From positions 26,645,264 through 26,709,263 of the forward strand of contig OV121092.1 in the NCBI GenBank assembly GCA_921293015.1: DNA of 64,000 nucleotides. Reading direction: 5' to 3'. Below, piece by piece: positions 1-11,276 of this stretch (position 1 is its first letter; every line of letters starts with the position of its first letter). Under the pieces are notes generated by a model, which was given only the letters and a program-made list of their open reading frames with translations, was not told the DNA's origin and did not search any database. The position numbers were made by a program, and so were the translations under genes. The DNA comes from Phorcus lineatus (taxonomy: Eukaryota; Mollusca; Gastropoda; Trochida; Trochidae).

Positions 1-620
1 TAGTTTAAGGGTTGTTTTTGAGATGTAGTTCATTTGAAAAAACGGTTTGTTTACTTTTGAGGTGTGATGGTATTTTGGACTACTGCTTGAAGTGACCGTT
101 AGTCGATCTTGGTTTTAGGTTCTCTTTACTCTATTTGCCGTTTTTTCTATTTTTTCCTTTTGTATAGGTTTAAGGTGTGTTGGTATTTTTGAGTGACCAC
201 TCGCCAAGTTGTAATTACATTATTGATGAGTGGTGTTGTTAGATCTCTTGTGAATAGTTTTTTTTTATAATTATTTTTTTTAAACATTCGACACGTAATT
301 ACTCCTGATGGCCATTTTTGGAAGAAGTTAAAAGGTCAGCATGACACAAGTTTCAGTGGTCTTTTCAAGATAGTCTTTAAGGTTAGCCATTACATTGACA
401 AACCACCCCATCCCCCACTTTCTCAAGGCAACTGTCATCCAAACACTATTTGCAGTTTATATGGTAGACTTGATTAGTTTGTAGGGGAATAAGGGGAGAG
501 AATGCTGTTATAGGTAGGTAATTAAATTATCAAATAACATTAAAATTGTTTTGGGGAATTGGCAGCAACACTTTGTGTAACTTGGGAAGATTTGTCCTTG
601 AAATATATATCTATAAAAAC

Positions 621-1002
621 TAGGGGCGGGTATTGCAGAGATTTTCCGCAGTGCGATATATTGCGATATGAAGAGTTGTATTGCGATGCCTGTTGCAATA
701 TATTGGAAGATCTTTTTCTCAATAAATAATTCCCTGATTTAGTTACTTTAAACATATTAGACATGTCTTATTGTCTATTAGATTTTTGTAATCTGTATAA
801 ATTGAAATAGAAACTTTCAACATAAAAATTCCCTTCGTCTGCATTCGCCATTTTACCAACGACTCACTTCCATCTGTTTTAAGTTTTACGAACCCGCATG
901 ATGTTTTCCGAATGCAGAAATAAAAACCGGAAAAAAACTGTTTTGACGACTGTATTGCAATACCGGTAAATACTGATAAAGCGGTTATATTGCGCACCCC
1001 TA
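621..1002. mobile_element. hAT-like non-autonomous DNA transposon (MITE)
   Basis: A 382-bp element. Its left end, TAGGGGCGGGTATTGCAGAG, and the reverse complement of its right end, TAGGGGTGCGCAATATAACC, are imperfect terminal inverted repeats. It is flanked by a perfect 8-bp direct repeat, ATAAAAAC (613-620 and 1003-1010). An 8-bp target duplication and a YAGGG-type terminus are usual for the hAT superfamily. The inside carries short internal repeats of ATTGCGATAT. No transposase reading frame is present, so it would need transposase from elsewhere. The intact target duplication suggests a fairly recent insertion. Confidence 0.82.
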
Positions 1003-1544
1003 ATAAAAACACTGTCTGTCAGAGACTTCACTTCTGGGTAAATTTTGTAAGTCAAAAACATCTTTTCCTGTGCCTTTTTTTACCAAAAATTCATTCCTAT
1101 TGCTTAGTCCCTTCTTTTTCCAAAGAATTATTTTCTAGCTTCAAATACACAATGGTAATATTATTTAAGGTTTATCGTCTCGCCCTATGATACAGGAAGT
1201 CATGCAAAGGAATAAACTATGAGCTAAAGCCACCTGTTGGTATTATTACTGTGAGATGAGATGCTGTGATAAAAATGACTTTCTTTGTCGTTGATGACCC
1301 TGTTTTTGCAGTTTTTATGCAACTTTTTAGTTCAAAATGACAGTTAGACATTCCATGTGTTGATATATGATCACAACTGCTGGGTTTGACATTGTTTTCA
1401 AAGATTTGATCACGACTGTTATTTATTCCAAAAGATTTAATAAAAATTAAATAACTCAGTAAATTGTTACCATTTCTTTATACTTCATATAATTATTTCA
1501 TAAAACAAATTTCGTTGATGAACTAATAATCTTTCACCATTTAT

Positions 1545-1576
1545 TATATATATATATATATGTGTGTATATATGTA
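1545..1576. repeat. TA/TG microsatellite
   Basis: A run of TA dinucleotides passing into TG and back to TA. Confidence 0.8.
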
Positions 1577-2209
1577 AATATTAGCAAGTGAAGAATTTCT
1601 TTTTTGTTTCAAATTTTCCTTTCATGATTTTTATAGTGAAAGCAAGATATCTATTACCATTCATAATCTCTCTACGCTAAAAACATTTCTGAATCTCCCC
1701 ATGAATAAAACAGAATAAAACTTTTGAATTGGACATAACGTAAGTTGTTTCTTTTTTTCCGGCTAATTTTATTAATTTTACTTTCTCCATAGATTTATTT
1801 GTCAGTATCACCTTATAATATGCTGCAAATATAAAATTAATTATTTTTTCTCTAAACATCTCAACAATGAACAAGATTCATCTGCAAGGATATCACATAA
1901 AGGTAAATGTAGTTCATAAATCCAAGTATCTCATGAATTAAATATTAGAATCTAATGTTTTCTTCCAAAGTTGCATGTTTCTGATGAAGAATTTTTAAGG
2001 TGTATATATCACTGCAGGTGTTGAACCATAAGTAAAGTTTGAATACATATGTATAATTTGGGCATTACTCGATGAAATTAGATATTTTGGGCGTATTTTT
2101 TCTCATGAATATTGCCAAAAAATACAAGGATATCCTTTAAATGACCCTAAAATGAAATCATTTGAAATCTCTTATATCCCGAACCTCAAATTTTAAGCAT
2201 TTGTTCAGG

Positions 2210-2233
2210 GGGTCCGGACCCCCCCCCCCCCTT
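2210..2233. repeat. GC-rich palindrome joined to a poly-C run
   Basis: GGGGGTCCGGACCCCC is a perfect 16-base palindrome that runs on into further C residues, inside AT-rich DNA. It could be the fold-back end of a degraded mobile element. No matching partner end was found. Confidence 0.6.
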
Positions 2234-3400
2234 TTGAAAATCAATGATAGATCCAAGTCAATAAAAATAATTTGAAAATCATATATAACGTAACAATAGC
2301 CCAATATATGAAATATAGTAGAATTTATTACATATTACATGCTGACATTGCACATGCTTTCATTTTTTCTAACTGGCTCTCTGACTTCAATTATCAAGAA
2401 GATCAATTATTTAGTAAAGTACCAGTTTTCAAACGTTGATTCGCATTTCGATTAAATTTCATCAATGAAAATGTTTTATTTAGCTTAATTGAATGAAACA
2501 AAGCAAATAAGCCTTGTTCGGAATGAAAGGGCATTGGCATGTCAATGACTTCACGATAGGCAACGTAAGGTCATTCAGCGACCCTTGACCTTTGTTCATA
2601 AGTGTATCTCGCAGCACATATGCACTCATGCAATTGGCGTTGACGACCAGAATATGTTCACTACCGGCATACGATATGTCTTGATGGTTGTCATGTTTCA
2701 AAATGACAAAATATGCCTTTTTTTCCGGCCACTTTTCCGATAATTATCAGAAGTGTTCTATATAGTGACACTTGGAGAAAATGCACAATGTTCATGATTT
2801 AGGGGTCGCAGAGCCCTAAATATTGAACCCTGATAGGAAGATAATTGGATTAAAGGGGTCACATGTAGCTTATATCTTGAAATCGTAAGATGTGTAGATA
2901 TATATCAATTCAATGGAAGTATTGTGTCAATTTTTCTGCGAACAATTGAACTTGACAAATTTAATATTATTGGTCAAATATGAATTTATCAAACATGTTA
3001 ATATTATTAAGATTTCTTTAGTTCATTGAACTTTTTGTGGACTGGTTGTGCTGATCCTGACATAGACACTTTTTATCCTCACAATAAAAATGAACCTTTT
3101 TCCCATTTACATCAAAATGATGTATCATCTCAACTTTGCACCAATGTTGTTTAAGGTTATAAACACATTAATGAAAAACTTTTGTATGTTTGTTTGTGGA
3201 ACAGTCTTACCTCTAAAGTAATTAAGATTGTAGTAATGTCTATGATACCATTTTACTTTTTTGAATGATTAAGAAAACAGGAAAAAATATTAATGAATTT
3301 CTACTTCTTCTTGGTTGTATGTCAAACATTTAATAGTTATTCCTAGACCTTTGAAAAATGAATGATATTTATTAGGAGAAAAAGTTATATCCCAAAGAGG

Positions 3401-3718
3401 GGAGGGATATAGCGCACTGGTTAGTAACTTCGGTTAAAGATCAAGAGGTCCATGGTTCAAATCCCGCCAGGGGCTTGGCAACTTTGTCTGCAGTAGAGAA
3501 CTGTTCTACATGCAGTAAGGTTTGGGTGCAATGCTACACTTAATTTCAGTGCAGTACCACGTAATTTTTTAGTTACAGCTAAAGCTTGCAGGTTCCAATG
3601 CAATGCATAGCCACAGTTGTGTTGCGGGCTTTCTCCCTGCAATAATACTAGCAGCTGCATAATGTTTAAGTGAAATACTTTTGAAAGTGTTGGTTGTCAA
3701 ACCCAAAATCACCTCACC
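3401..3718 (+). mobile_element. tRNA-headed SINE, full length, diverged
   Basis: Head with A-box-like ATAGCGCACTGG and B-box-like GGTTCAAATCCC. Then comes the family body (GGTTTGGGTGCAATGCTACACT, written here in two parts: GGTTTGGGTG and CAATGCTACACT) and the tail ending in ACCTCACC. Flanking direct repeats are TATATCCCAAAGAGG (3386-3400) and TATATCCCGAAGAGG (3719-3733), matching 14 of 15 bases. The tRNA part has several changes, so the copy is older than those at 14.3 and 53.1 kb. Confidence 0.88.
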
Positions 3719-4012
3719 TATATCCCGAAGAGGGAAAATGCAGATAAAACCGATTTACATATCAAAATGTAATGATGTTGGATTGACAATTTTTGAATGA
3801 ATTAGTAAATGGTAGTTTGAACATTTACTCTTGTTAACTTTATAACTATCAAAACCATTGTTCTCATTATTTTATGGGAATGATGCGTTGCATGTGACAA
3901 TTTTTCGACTCGTAACAACAGTGTTTCCTCATTCATGCCTTAAAAGTACATTTATTTTTAAATTGTAATTATGTTTATAAATATTCTAACCATATTAACC
4001 CCTATCTTGCAG

Positions 4013-4549
4013 GACCTAAGTGCCTTTGCAATGCCGCTCCTGGAATCGGACGTAGCAGATGGAAACATGATGGACGTCGACCAGGATTTCCGGCCGCGGG
4101 CCGGATCAACTGGACTCAAAGGTCTTCTCACGGGGAAGACCAGACAGCGGAATAAATCTGGAGATGAAAGTAAAGGAAATTCACCCACAACAACATCAAA
4201 AGTGAAAACCTTCTTTGATAATTTTCGCCCACGGTCGAAATCGGATGTATCAGGAATGAAAAAGCCAGGGAAAAGACTCACTAGCGGTAGTGCAATGGAA
4301 CGTTCAATGGACGAGTCTCAGCTTCATGCTCATGGATTAACCCCTAACCTACTGGCGCCACGAGGTCCTGTGGAGCCCTTGACCCCCATGGGTCAAATTC
4401 TTGAAGGTCAAATGATGGATTCCAAAGGTGACCGTAATCGGCATAAATCAGGACCTTCAACCCCTGTTGAACAGTTTATGAGTAAATTTAGAACTAGGTC
4501 AAATTCCGACTCGAGGCCAAGGTCACCCAGGAAAAAACTTGAAACACAA
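4013..4549 (+). CDS. PRKAG2: AMPK gamma exon, N-terminal regulatory extension (179 codons)
   Basis: The exon starts after the acceptor TCTTGCAG and ends at the donor CAA|GTGAGT; both borders are phase 0. It opens with DLSAFAMPLL, matching the DLSSFAMPLL block that follows the first exon of long vertebrate PRKAG2. The rest is low in hydrophobics and rich in Ser, Pro, Arg and Lys, so probably disordered. Two copies of an F-x-x-FR-x-RS-x-SD motif are visible: FFDNFRPRSKSD (residues 67-78 of this exon) and FMSKFRTRSNSD (155-166). RxRSxSD sites of this kind are plausible phosphorylation or 14-3-3 docking sites (inference). An internal ATG at 4031 (MPLLESD) could be an alternative start. In this region the family gives isoform-specific localisation and regulation; the nucleotide-binding core lies downstream. 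Confidence 0.92.
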
Positions 4550-7134
4550 GTGAGTACAACTTTTGACTTTTTTAACAATTGATTATTGATGTGAATATTT
4601 TATAAGAGAGAGCAGTTTTTGTTCAGACAAGAAAAGTACCAATCTGTCAATGTTTTACTTATTATCTTATTTCGTGCATGTTTTATGCATCACTAATCCT
4701 GAAAGGGGTAGAAATCCTTTGACTTGTTCCTGTGTTCAAGACTTGGCTACTTTTTCGCTCTTTTCTTCTCACCCTTTCCCATGGAGAACCTGAAATTTTC
4801 AGCATATTACACTACTTAAAGAAAAATGTTGATGAAGTAGGATTAAGATATACAAATTCAGCAGTAAGTACTACAGAAGTAATGGTATTTCTTTCAACAT
4901 GAAATAGGCGATTTTATTGGAATTCTCAATAATCATGTTGATTACATAAACATAGAAAAAATTGTATTTACTAAAAAAAAGGAATTGTTTAAAACTGAAA
5001 AATTAATCACTTTATTGAAGGAATTATTGACAGAGGAAATACTATCAGATAATTTTTTTTTTTATTTCTGCCATTTATTATCATATTACTTTTATAAAAA
5101 TAAAAGTAATAAACTGCAGACTGAAATCCCTTAACACAACCCCAAAAAAATATTTGTATTTTTATAAAATATATTGTATAGATTAGGACAGAATTAGAAA
5201 AATGAAACATTGTTTAATGGTTCTGCTGAAAAACCTTGACCTTTAACCTCGCATGTCATTAGTGCTGTTAAAATTAATGAGCAGGTGTACACCTGACACG
5301 ATTAACAAATAGGTATACATTAATTCCTCTGTATCTACCTTTGGGTTACCTGTCTTCGTTATAGCACTTTTTAAAATCAACAATTCTCACTGACTCTTGA
5401 CCTTTCATTTAACTTCTTTTACATAAAAAATTTTCGTGAGAAAAATTTGCGAGTAAGATTATTAACAAAACATTTTAGCATAATATCACTGACTTTTTGT
5501 GTTATATCGAGGGAATTTTCTTTGGTCTGGCAGTCTGTTAATAGGATCTGTCGCTTGTATATATATCTGTATGAGATGAAAATGTGTGTGAGGATTCTTA
5601 TATCTTCTTTTTAAAAAAATTCAAAGAATTTTATGAGTCTCTTGAAATGATTTTTATCATAATTTTGAACTTGTTGAAAATATATCTTTTGTTAACTTGT
5701 AACACTGTGCAACACAATAACTCTTATTTTGATGAAATTAACATCCTTTGTAAAAATGTTATACTCATTTTGGGGAACAAGGATTGTTATAAAAAGCAAA
5801 AGTAAAATATTATTTTTCATACGCCAAAAGGTATTTGATATTAGTAATTGGAATCATAACAAAATATCTATTAACTTAATATGTTTTAGGATGATACTTA
5901 ATAATATTTCCTGATAATATAAAGATCTGCTTTTCATTAATGAAATTATGTGACAAACTGAATTATTGCAATGAATATCTAATACATTTACAAATTATAG
6001 TCTATGTTCACCGGATAAATATTCATGAGGGTTTTAAGGTATAATGAATGAATGCTGCGTGGCCTGTTTTACAATGTAAAACTGTCACCTTGCCTACAAA
6101 ATCATTGATAAACTGCTTATATGACCTTAACAACCTAGTTGGTTTTTTACTCAACTTTATATAACTTTAGAGGAGCTATATCTGCTAAAATCAAACAAAA
6201 ATCTTTTTGGATTTACAGAATATTAGTTATGAAATATTGAACATATCTCCAGTTTGAAATAATAATTGTACTTTCAGAAATTGCCCAAGTTATTCCCTGC
6301 TGGTTTGTGGCTAAAGGGAGATAACTCCATATCATCTACTTAGTGTTTGAGCTGTGGATCATGACGGAAATAAAAGCATATTATTTTCTGCTACGTATGA
6401 TGATATTGTAAATAAATAATATGTTTTCTATTTTGATAACTGTAGTGACCAGAATAAGTTGTTGTTCTTTAATAATATAAATAAATGCAAAATGATTTCA
6501 TTTGATAATAATTATACTCAACTTATTAGAAAATTTCATTATTTCAGTCAAGAGATTTCAACCCTTTGAGTAATTAAGACATTTAGTGATAACAGATCTA
6601 GGATTAAAAAACAACTGTCCAAAAGACTAAATGACGGGTAACAACATTTTCTTGTGACAAAGTGTGCATTTCACATGTAAATACACCAACATTTGGTGGA
6701 GTTTTTGAAATGATTAAAAGAAGATATCTATTATATGAAGTAAAATATATATAGTAAAATGCTTACACAACTCAACATAATTTTCTTCATTTTACCAAAA
6801 TTCTGAGAATTGATGCCTCTATTTACCATAACAATGCATCGCTGTGAGTTAAGCTAGTAGGTTCAAACCGAGGTCAGAATCTGTCAATATATATATACTT
6901 ATTGTACCTGTGGAACAAAGAATATAAGTCACGTTGGCAACAGGTGTTTCTACCGCCTTGCATTTCTTGCCTTGCATTTCTTTCCTAATCGTTGTGCTTC
7001 TCTTTCCTGTTAGACTTACTCCAAATCACCTACTCCTTATTTCATTCTAAATGTACCCAAAATAACACATGTCAAAATCATGAAAAAGATTTATTAAACT
7101 TGTGTGAGACATGTATTAGCACGCGGCTTATTAT

Positions 7135-7420
7135 TTTCAATATCTTGAGGAATATTTGGAGTAGACATCTTGCTAATTACTTTCAATATCTGGAGCAAGC
7201 ACTTAATTAGGATCAATATCTGGAGAAAACATTTTGCTATTTACTTCATTATTTTGCTAATTATTCATTATCTCGTATGATGTATTTGTTTATCAGATTA
7301 AAAATCTGGGGAAAGCATACTGTCAATTACTCCCCTCATCTGGAGTAAGCACCTGACTAGTTAATTTTTATATTTCGAGTGGACATTTTCCTGAAGTTTT
7401 CAAATATCTTTATTAAGCAA
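7135..7420. repeat. degenerate short tandem array
   Basis: Variants of CAATATCTGGAGNAAGCAC followed by TTGCTAATTACTT recur about every 40-55 bases (near 7180, 7213, 7300, 7340 and 7380). Spacing and sequence vary, so this is an old tandem array. Confidence 0.6.
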
Positions 7421-7509
7421 CTTTGTTACGTTATATCAATATTTGACAAAAGCATATTTTCATTTAATCCCATCATCAATCAATATATTAATACCAACTT
7501 TGTATAGAC

Positions 7510-7826
7510 GGAGCAGCGGAGGAATAGTGGTTAGCGCATTCGGCTTTGGACCAAGAGGTCCGTTGTTCGAATCCCGCCAGGGGCTTGGCAACTTTGTCTG
7601 CAGTAGAGAACTGTTCTACACGCAGTAAGGTTTGGGTGCAATGCTACACTGAAATTCAGTGCAGTACCACCCATGGTTCGCTAGTTCCAGCCAATGCTCG
7701 CAGGTTTCATCGCAACGCATAGCCACAATTGTGTTGCGGGCTTTCTCCTTGCAATAATACTAGCAGACACAATATATGTGAAATAATCTTGAAAGAGGCA
7801 TTAAACCCCATATCACCTCACCTCAC
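7510..7826 (+). mobile_element. tRNA-headed SINE, full length
   Basis: B box GGTTC-type (TTGTTCGAATCCC), the shared body, a tail with AATAATCTTGAAAG and a CACCTCACCTCAC end. The 5' end is slightly rearranged (GGAATAGTGGTTAGCGC). No clear flanking duplication was found. Confidence 0.85.
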
Positions 7827-8542
7827 TTGGGACAATGACCTGATTGAGGGTAAACTAACTGTGTGACCCGAGTGGTTGACAAACTGAGGTCAAGTTACTG
7901 ACCATGGTGACACTTCTAGGTTGACATGCTTGACCGCCCTAGGTTTGTAATGACCAGGTCAGATGTAAAGTCACCACTGACCAGATATAGCATTGAACAT
8001 TGAGAATCAACGAACCATGGAGTAATAATCACTTCACCGTGTATGGTGTTTAGTGCTCTTGGTGTTAGAGATAGGAACTGGTGGTAGTGAATAGAGCCAT
8101 TCTTGATTTTGTTTGAAATGGGCAGAGCAGATTTAAACCTGGATAAAACCTTCGTGAGGACTGCGTGTGAAGAGAAAGCTTGAGAAATAGCCAGTCCAAA
8201 GGTGTTTTTTAGGTCAATTTGATCAACTCAGAATTCAGAACTTTTCAAGCGTTGACCAAATAATTTCAGGCCTTATTTCACAACTGATATGGAATAGGCT
8301 TGCCGTCTTTATTTTTTAGAGGCGTTTTCAACAATTTTGATAGTCTGAAATGTCATTGACCCACCATATGTTACTACGAAGGAGATGGACTCACCTGTTG
8401 GTACAAGTTCAGTGACCTTTGGCAGGAAATAAATAGTAGGAGTTTAACACCCTGGGCATTCAGTCTGATGTAGGTTGCTATTGTTAGAAGTGCTATCACT
8501 CAGCTGCCAGTTCAAATACCAATTGTGTTGGACATTTCCTTC

Positions 8543-8689
8543 ATTCAAAGACTGATCTTAGTTTCTGAGAATATTTCAAGGAAAACTATGCTCGCTAGTT
8601 CTAGGATACAGAAAGGAATAAATCGTTTCAAAATGTCTCCAACAACTTTACATTCAACATAGCCTGCAAGTTTAAAGGATACCAAATAG
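8543..8689. repeat. 147-bp duplicated segment, copy 1
   Basis: From ATTCAAAGACTGATC to GGATACCAAATA. It is repeated with a handful of base changes at 9741-9887, same orientation, about 1.2 kb apart. No coding content. Confidence 0.85.
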
Positions 8690-9451
8690 ATATTTCCAGG
8701 AACTGCATGCATGCTCAACCTTAGTCCGCCACTACAAATAGTTGGAACTATTCACAGAACCCTATCATTTATATAGAAGGGGAACAGAGTTTTTACAGCT
8801 TGGTCAAGTTTTTAATTTTCAAGGATTGTCCAAAACCAAGAGATGGATCATTCCATATTATTGTCTGCCATTTTGAATTGGGACTATTGTCCAGAATTGT
8901 AAACATCTTGACAAAAATAGAATTCCTTGATAGCTTGACCAGTCTATCATCCTAAAGAGATTTTCTGGGACTAGTTCAGATTGGTGGTCAAGCCTTCAAC
9001 AAACAAGCAGAAACGAAGACTTCCATGTTGTAGTGTTATGTGAGATGTGAATGTTGCGGTCATTACCCTCTGTGAACTTGTCACTGAAAACCGTGGTTTC
9101 CTCTGCACCTATAATGGATTCCACTGATGATGACTATGTAAATATATCTGCCTAGCAGTAATAGCGCTATTATGAATCCACTTACATGTGTTGTCACTCG
9201 GAGTGGAACAAAGCATTCCTACAACTGATTACCTGTTCGTCTGAAAATTTATGGACTTGTTGTGTTTTGGCTTACCTGTGAGGTTGCACTGAATTCTGGA
9301 TCAAGGATTATCTGCTTGGAGAATTATGATTTGTAACAACCAGTTTGTGGATAGTGTCGCTTAGATTTTTAAAAAATTTGATCAATACCTTTCACCATCT
9401 TTTGAGTCCTGTAAAGATGCATTTAAACAACTATATGAATTTAGAGCACTG

Positions 9452-9718
9452 AGATTGTCTTATCAAAGGATGGGATTAAACGATTATCTGTTTGAGAAAG
9501 AAGATATACCTGAAAAACGGATTAAGAGTATCAAGATTGTCTTATCAAAGGATGGGATTAAACGATTATCTGTTTGAGAAAGAAGATATACCTGAAAAAC
9601 GAATTAAGAGTATCAAGATTGTCTTATCAAAGGATGGGATTAAACGATTATCTGTTTGAGAAAGATGATATACCTGAAAAACGGATTAAGAGTATCAAGA
9701 TTGTCTTATCAAAGAATT
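9452..9718. repeat. 82-bp tandem repeat, three full copies plus a partial one
   Basis: Copies start at 9452, 9534, 9616 and 9698 (partial), each opening AGATTGTCTTATCAAAG. They differ at only a few bases, so the expansion is recent. Two more diverged units follow at about 9946-10030 and 10025-10110, which suggests an older, longer array. The 147-bp duplicate at 9741 sits between the young and the old units. Confidence 0.9.
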
Positions 9719-9740
9719 TGATTACAAAATACTAATTTTA

Positions 9741-9887
9741 ATTCAAAGACTGATCTTAGTTTCTGAGAATATTTCAAGGAAAACTATGCTTGCAAGTTCT
9801 AGGATACAGAAAGGAATAAATTGTTTCAAAATGTCTCCAACAACTTCACATTCAACATAGCCTGCGAGTTCAAAGGATACCAAATAA
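9741..9887. repeat. 147-bp duplicated segment, copy 2
   Basis: Direct copy of 8543-8689 with a few substitutions (for example CTTGCAAGTTC against CTCGCTAGTTC). It interrupts the 82-bp array. Confidence 0.85.
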
Positions 9888-11085
9888 TTATTAATTTGGG
9901 TGAAAGGTTCACCTGCATGTGAAGTAGAAAATTGACATAGAGATTTGTGATTGTCTTGTCAAAGGATTGGATTATAATATTATCTGTTGGAGGAAGAAGT
10001 GACGAAACAGATAAACAGAACTGAGATCGTTTTATCACTGGATTGTATGAAGGGTTTATATGTTTCGAGAAAGATGATACATCTACAATTGTAGATTTAA
10101 CATTGGATTTTTAGTACGTACAGTGCGTCTTAACATGATAGATAATATTCACCCTATTGGTCAGTCGGGTGAAAAAAGTTGTGAATATAAGAACAGTATA
10201 AAGCACAACACAAGATACACCTTTTGATTTTTTTTAGAGAGGTTCTTGTGGCCTTTCAGTAACTGTAAATTTATCTCATCAAGTAGCAGTTGTGTCATTA
10301 ATTTAGGCTTTTTTAAATTGTATTTGGAAATCTATGGCTTAGATTCTGAAAAGATATCACATAGTGTTGAAGCCATTCAAGGACATTTTGGAAAATTTCA
10401 ACAAATGTTATGCTAGATTATCAATAAGTGACAATTTCTTGACATGGCAATATCCGTCTTTGTGCTGACTCGTGTATAATTGACAGAGAAGACATTGTGT
10501 ACCTCGTTAGGGGAAATCCACATCATTAACCAACCTGTAAATTGGGATGGTCATAAACAGGAAAACCTTGAGTGAAAGAGCTGTGAATTGATAGTGTGTA
10601 TTGAAAGTTTATTATCCATCTCCAAATATATGTCAGTGCAGTTAGACATGGAATATTAGGACACTGGAATGAAGTGAGTTTTCATAGGGAATGTACAGCA
10701 GGGTCATAATGCACGGCAGGAAGGTCGTAAAAGTGCAAAAGAAGAGCATTTGAAATCCCTTTGTGGATTGGATAATTTCATAACAATCATAAAGGTGACA
10801 AAGGTCAACCCATGTCATTAAAGCAATTTGAATCAATTACACTTTCTAACCTAGGAGGGATTTTGAAGTTTGAATAGCGTGAAAAATGGTGACTTGCACT
10901 TTTGTGGTAAATGGGGCACCAAATGATGAATCTTTGACATTGCTTATTTTTTTTGGAATGTGTACCAGATTAGGATAATTGAGCGATGGATGTTTTTCAG
11001 TAGAACATTTAATGACACCCCTTCGAAGGTTTTAGCCAAGTTTATGACTGTTGCAAAGACAAAGATACTATGAGCTCCATTTAAC

Positions 11086-11157
11086 ATGGGGCAAGGTCGA
11101 TCCGATAAATTTCACCTTGGAAAAAGGAAAAACGAATGTCGGACGAAAAATCATAAG
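11086..11157 (+). CDS. candidate alternative first coding exon of the AMPK gamma gene
   Basis: An ATG at 11086 opens 24 codons (MGQGRSDKFHLGKRK...) that end exactly at a donor AAG|GTATGT in phase 0. The next acceptor, 82 bases downstream at 11239, starts the 37-bp exon in phase 0, so the splice is in frame. An in-frame TGA at 11071-11073 lies just before the ATG. The peptide is basic and has no homology I recognise. An 82-base intron is short but workable. A chance ORF is a real alternative; RNA evidence would decide. Confidence 0.38.
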
Positions 11158-11239
11158 GTATGTATAAGAAATGTTGAGATTTTTACTAAAAAGAATGTTT
11201 TGTTGGTTTTGACTTAATTGTAATATTTTTGTTTTTCAG

Positions 11240-11276
11240 AAAAGCTTCAGCCCACCTAGTAGTCCAACACTTAAAG
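11240..11276 (+). CDS. PRKAG2: AMPK gamma 37-bp microexon
   Basis: Acceptor TTTTTCAG, donor AAAG|GTAAGT. It starts in phase 0 and ends in phase 1, encoding KSFSPPSSPTLK plus the first base of a Val codon. The Ser-Pro pattern (SPPSSP) fits the disordered N-terminal extension and offers proline-directed phosphorylation sites. Its phases fit both the 4549 donor before it and the 36451 exon after it. Its short length and the 25-kb intron behind it make optional splicing plausible. Confidence 0.8.

Larger units (their letters stand above)
1..4012. other. non-coding DNA before exon 4013, probably intron
   Basis: No exon was recognised here. The stretch ends in a 3' splice site (CTATCTTGCAG, AG at 4011-4012) in phase 0, so an upstream coding exon or 5' exon must exist, most likely before base 1. 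It holds a hAT-like MITE (621-1002), a TA/TG microsatellite (about 1545-1576), a GC palindrome next to a C run (2210-2233) and a SINE (3401-3718). The remaining AT-rich sequence shows nothing I can name. Confidence 0.7.
4550..11239 (+). other. intron between the first two recognised exons
   Basis: A 6.7-kb intron, GTGAGT...TTTTTCAG. It holds a degenerate about 50-bp array (7135-7420), a SINE (7510-7826), a duplicated 147-bp segment (8543-8689 and 9741-9887), an 82-bp tandem array (9452-9718, with worn copies to about 10110) and a candidate alternative exon (11086-11157). 4550-7100 shows only AT-rich sequence, apart from a copy of the AAAGGGAGATAACT motif at 6313-6326. Confidence 0.85.

Noticed and set aside
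3971..4012. Upstream ATG at 3971 as the protein start
   Set aside because: The bases before 4013 are an intron end (TCTTGCAG). MFINILTILTPILQ is intron sequence in chance frame.
3958..4281. Minus-strand ORF of 107 codons over the 4013 exon
   Set aside because: It is the shadow of the real plus-strand exon, which has splice sites and homology.
7510..7628. ORFs such as GIVVSAFGFGPRGPLFESRQG across SINE heads
   Set aside because: The same frame recurs in several SINE copies (7.5, 14.3, 53.1 kb); it is a translation of the tRNA-like head, not a protein family.
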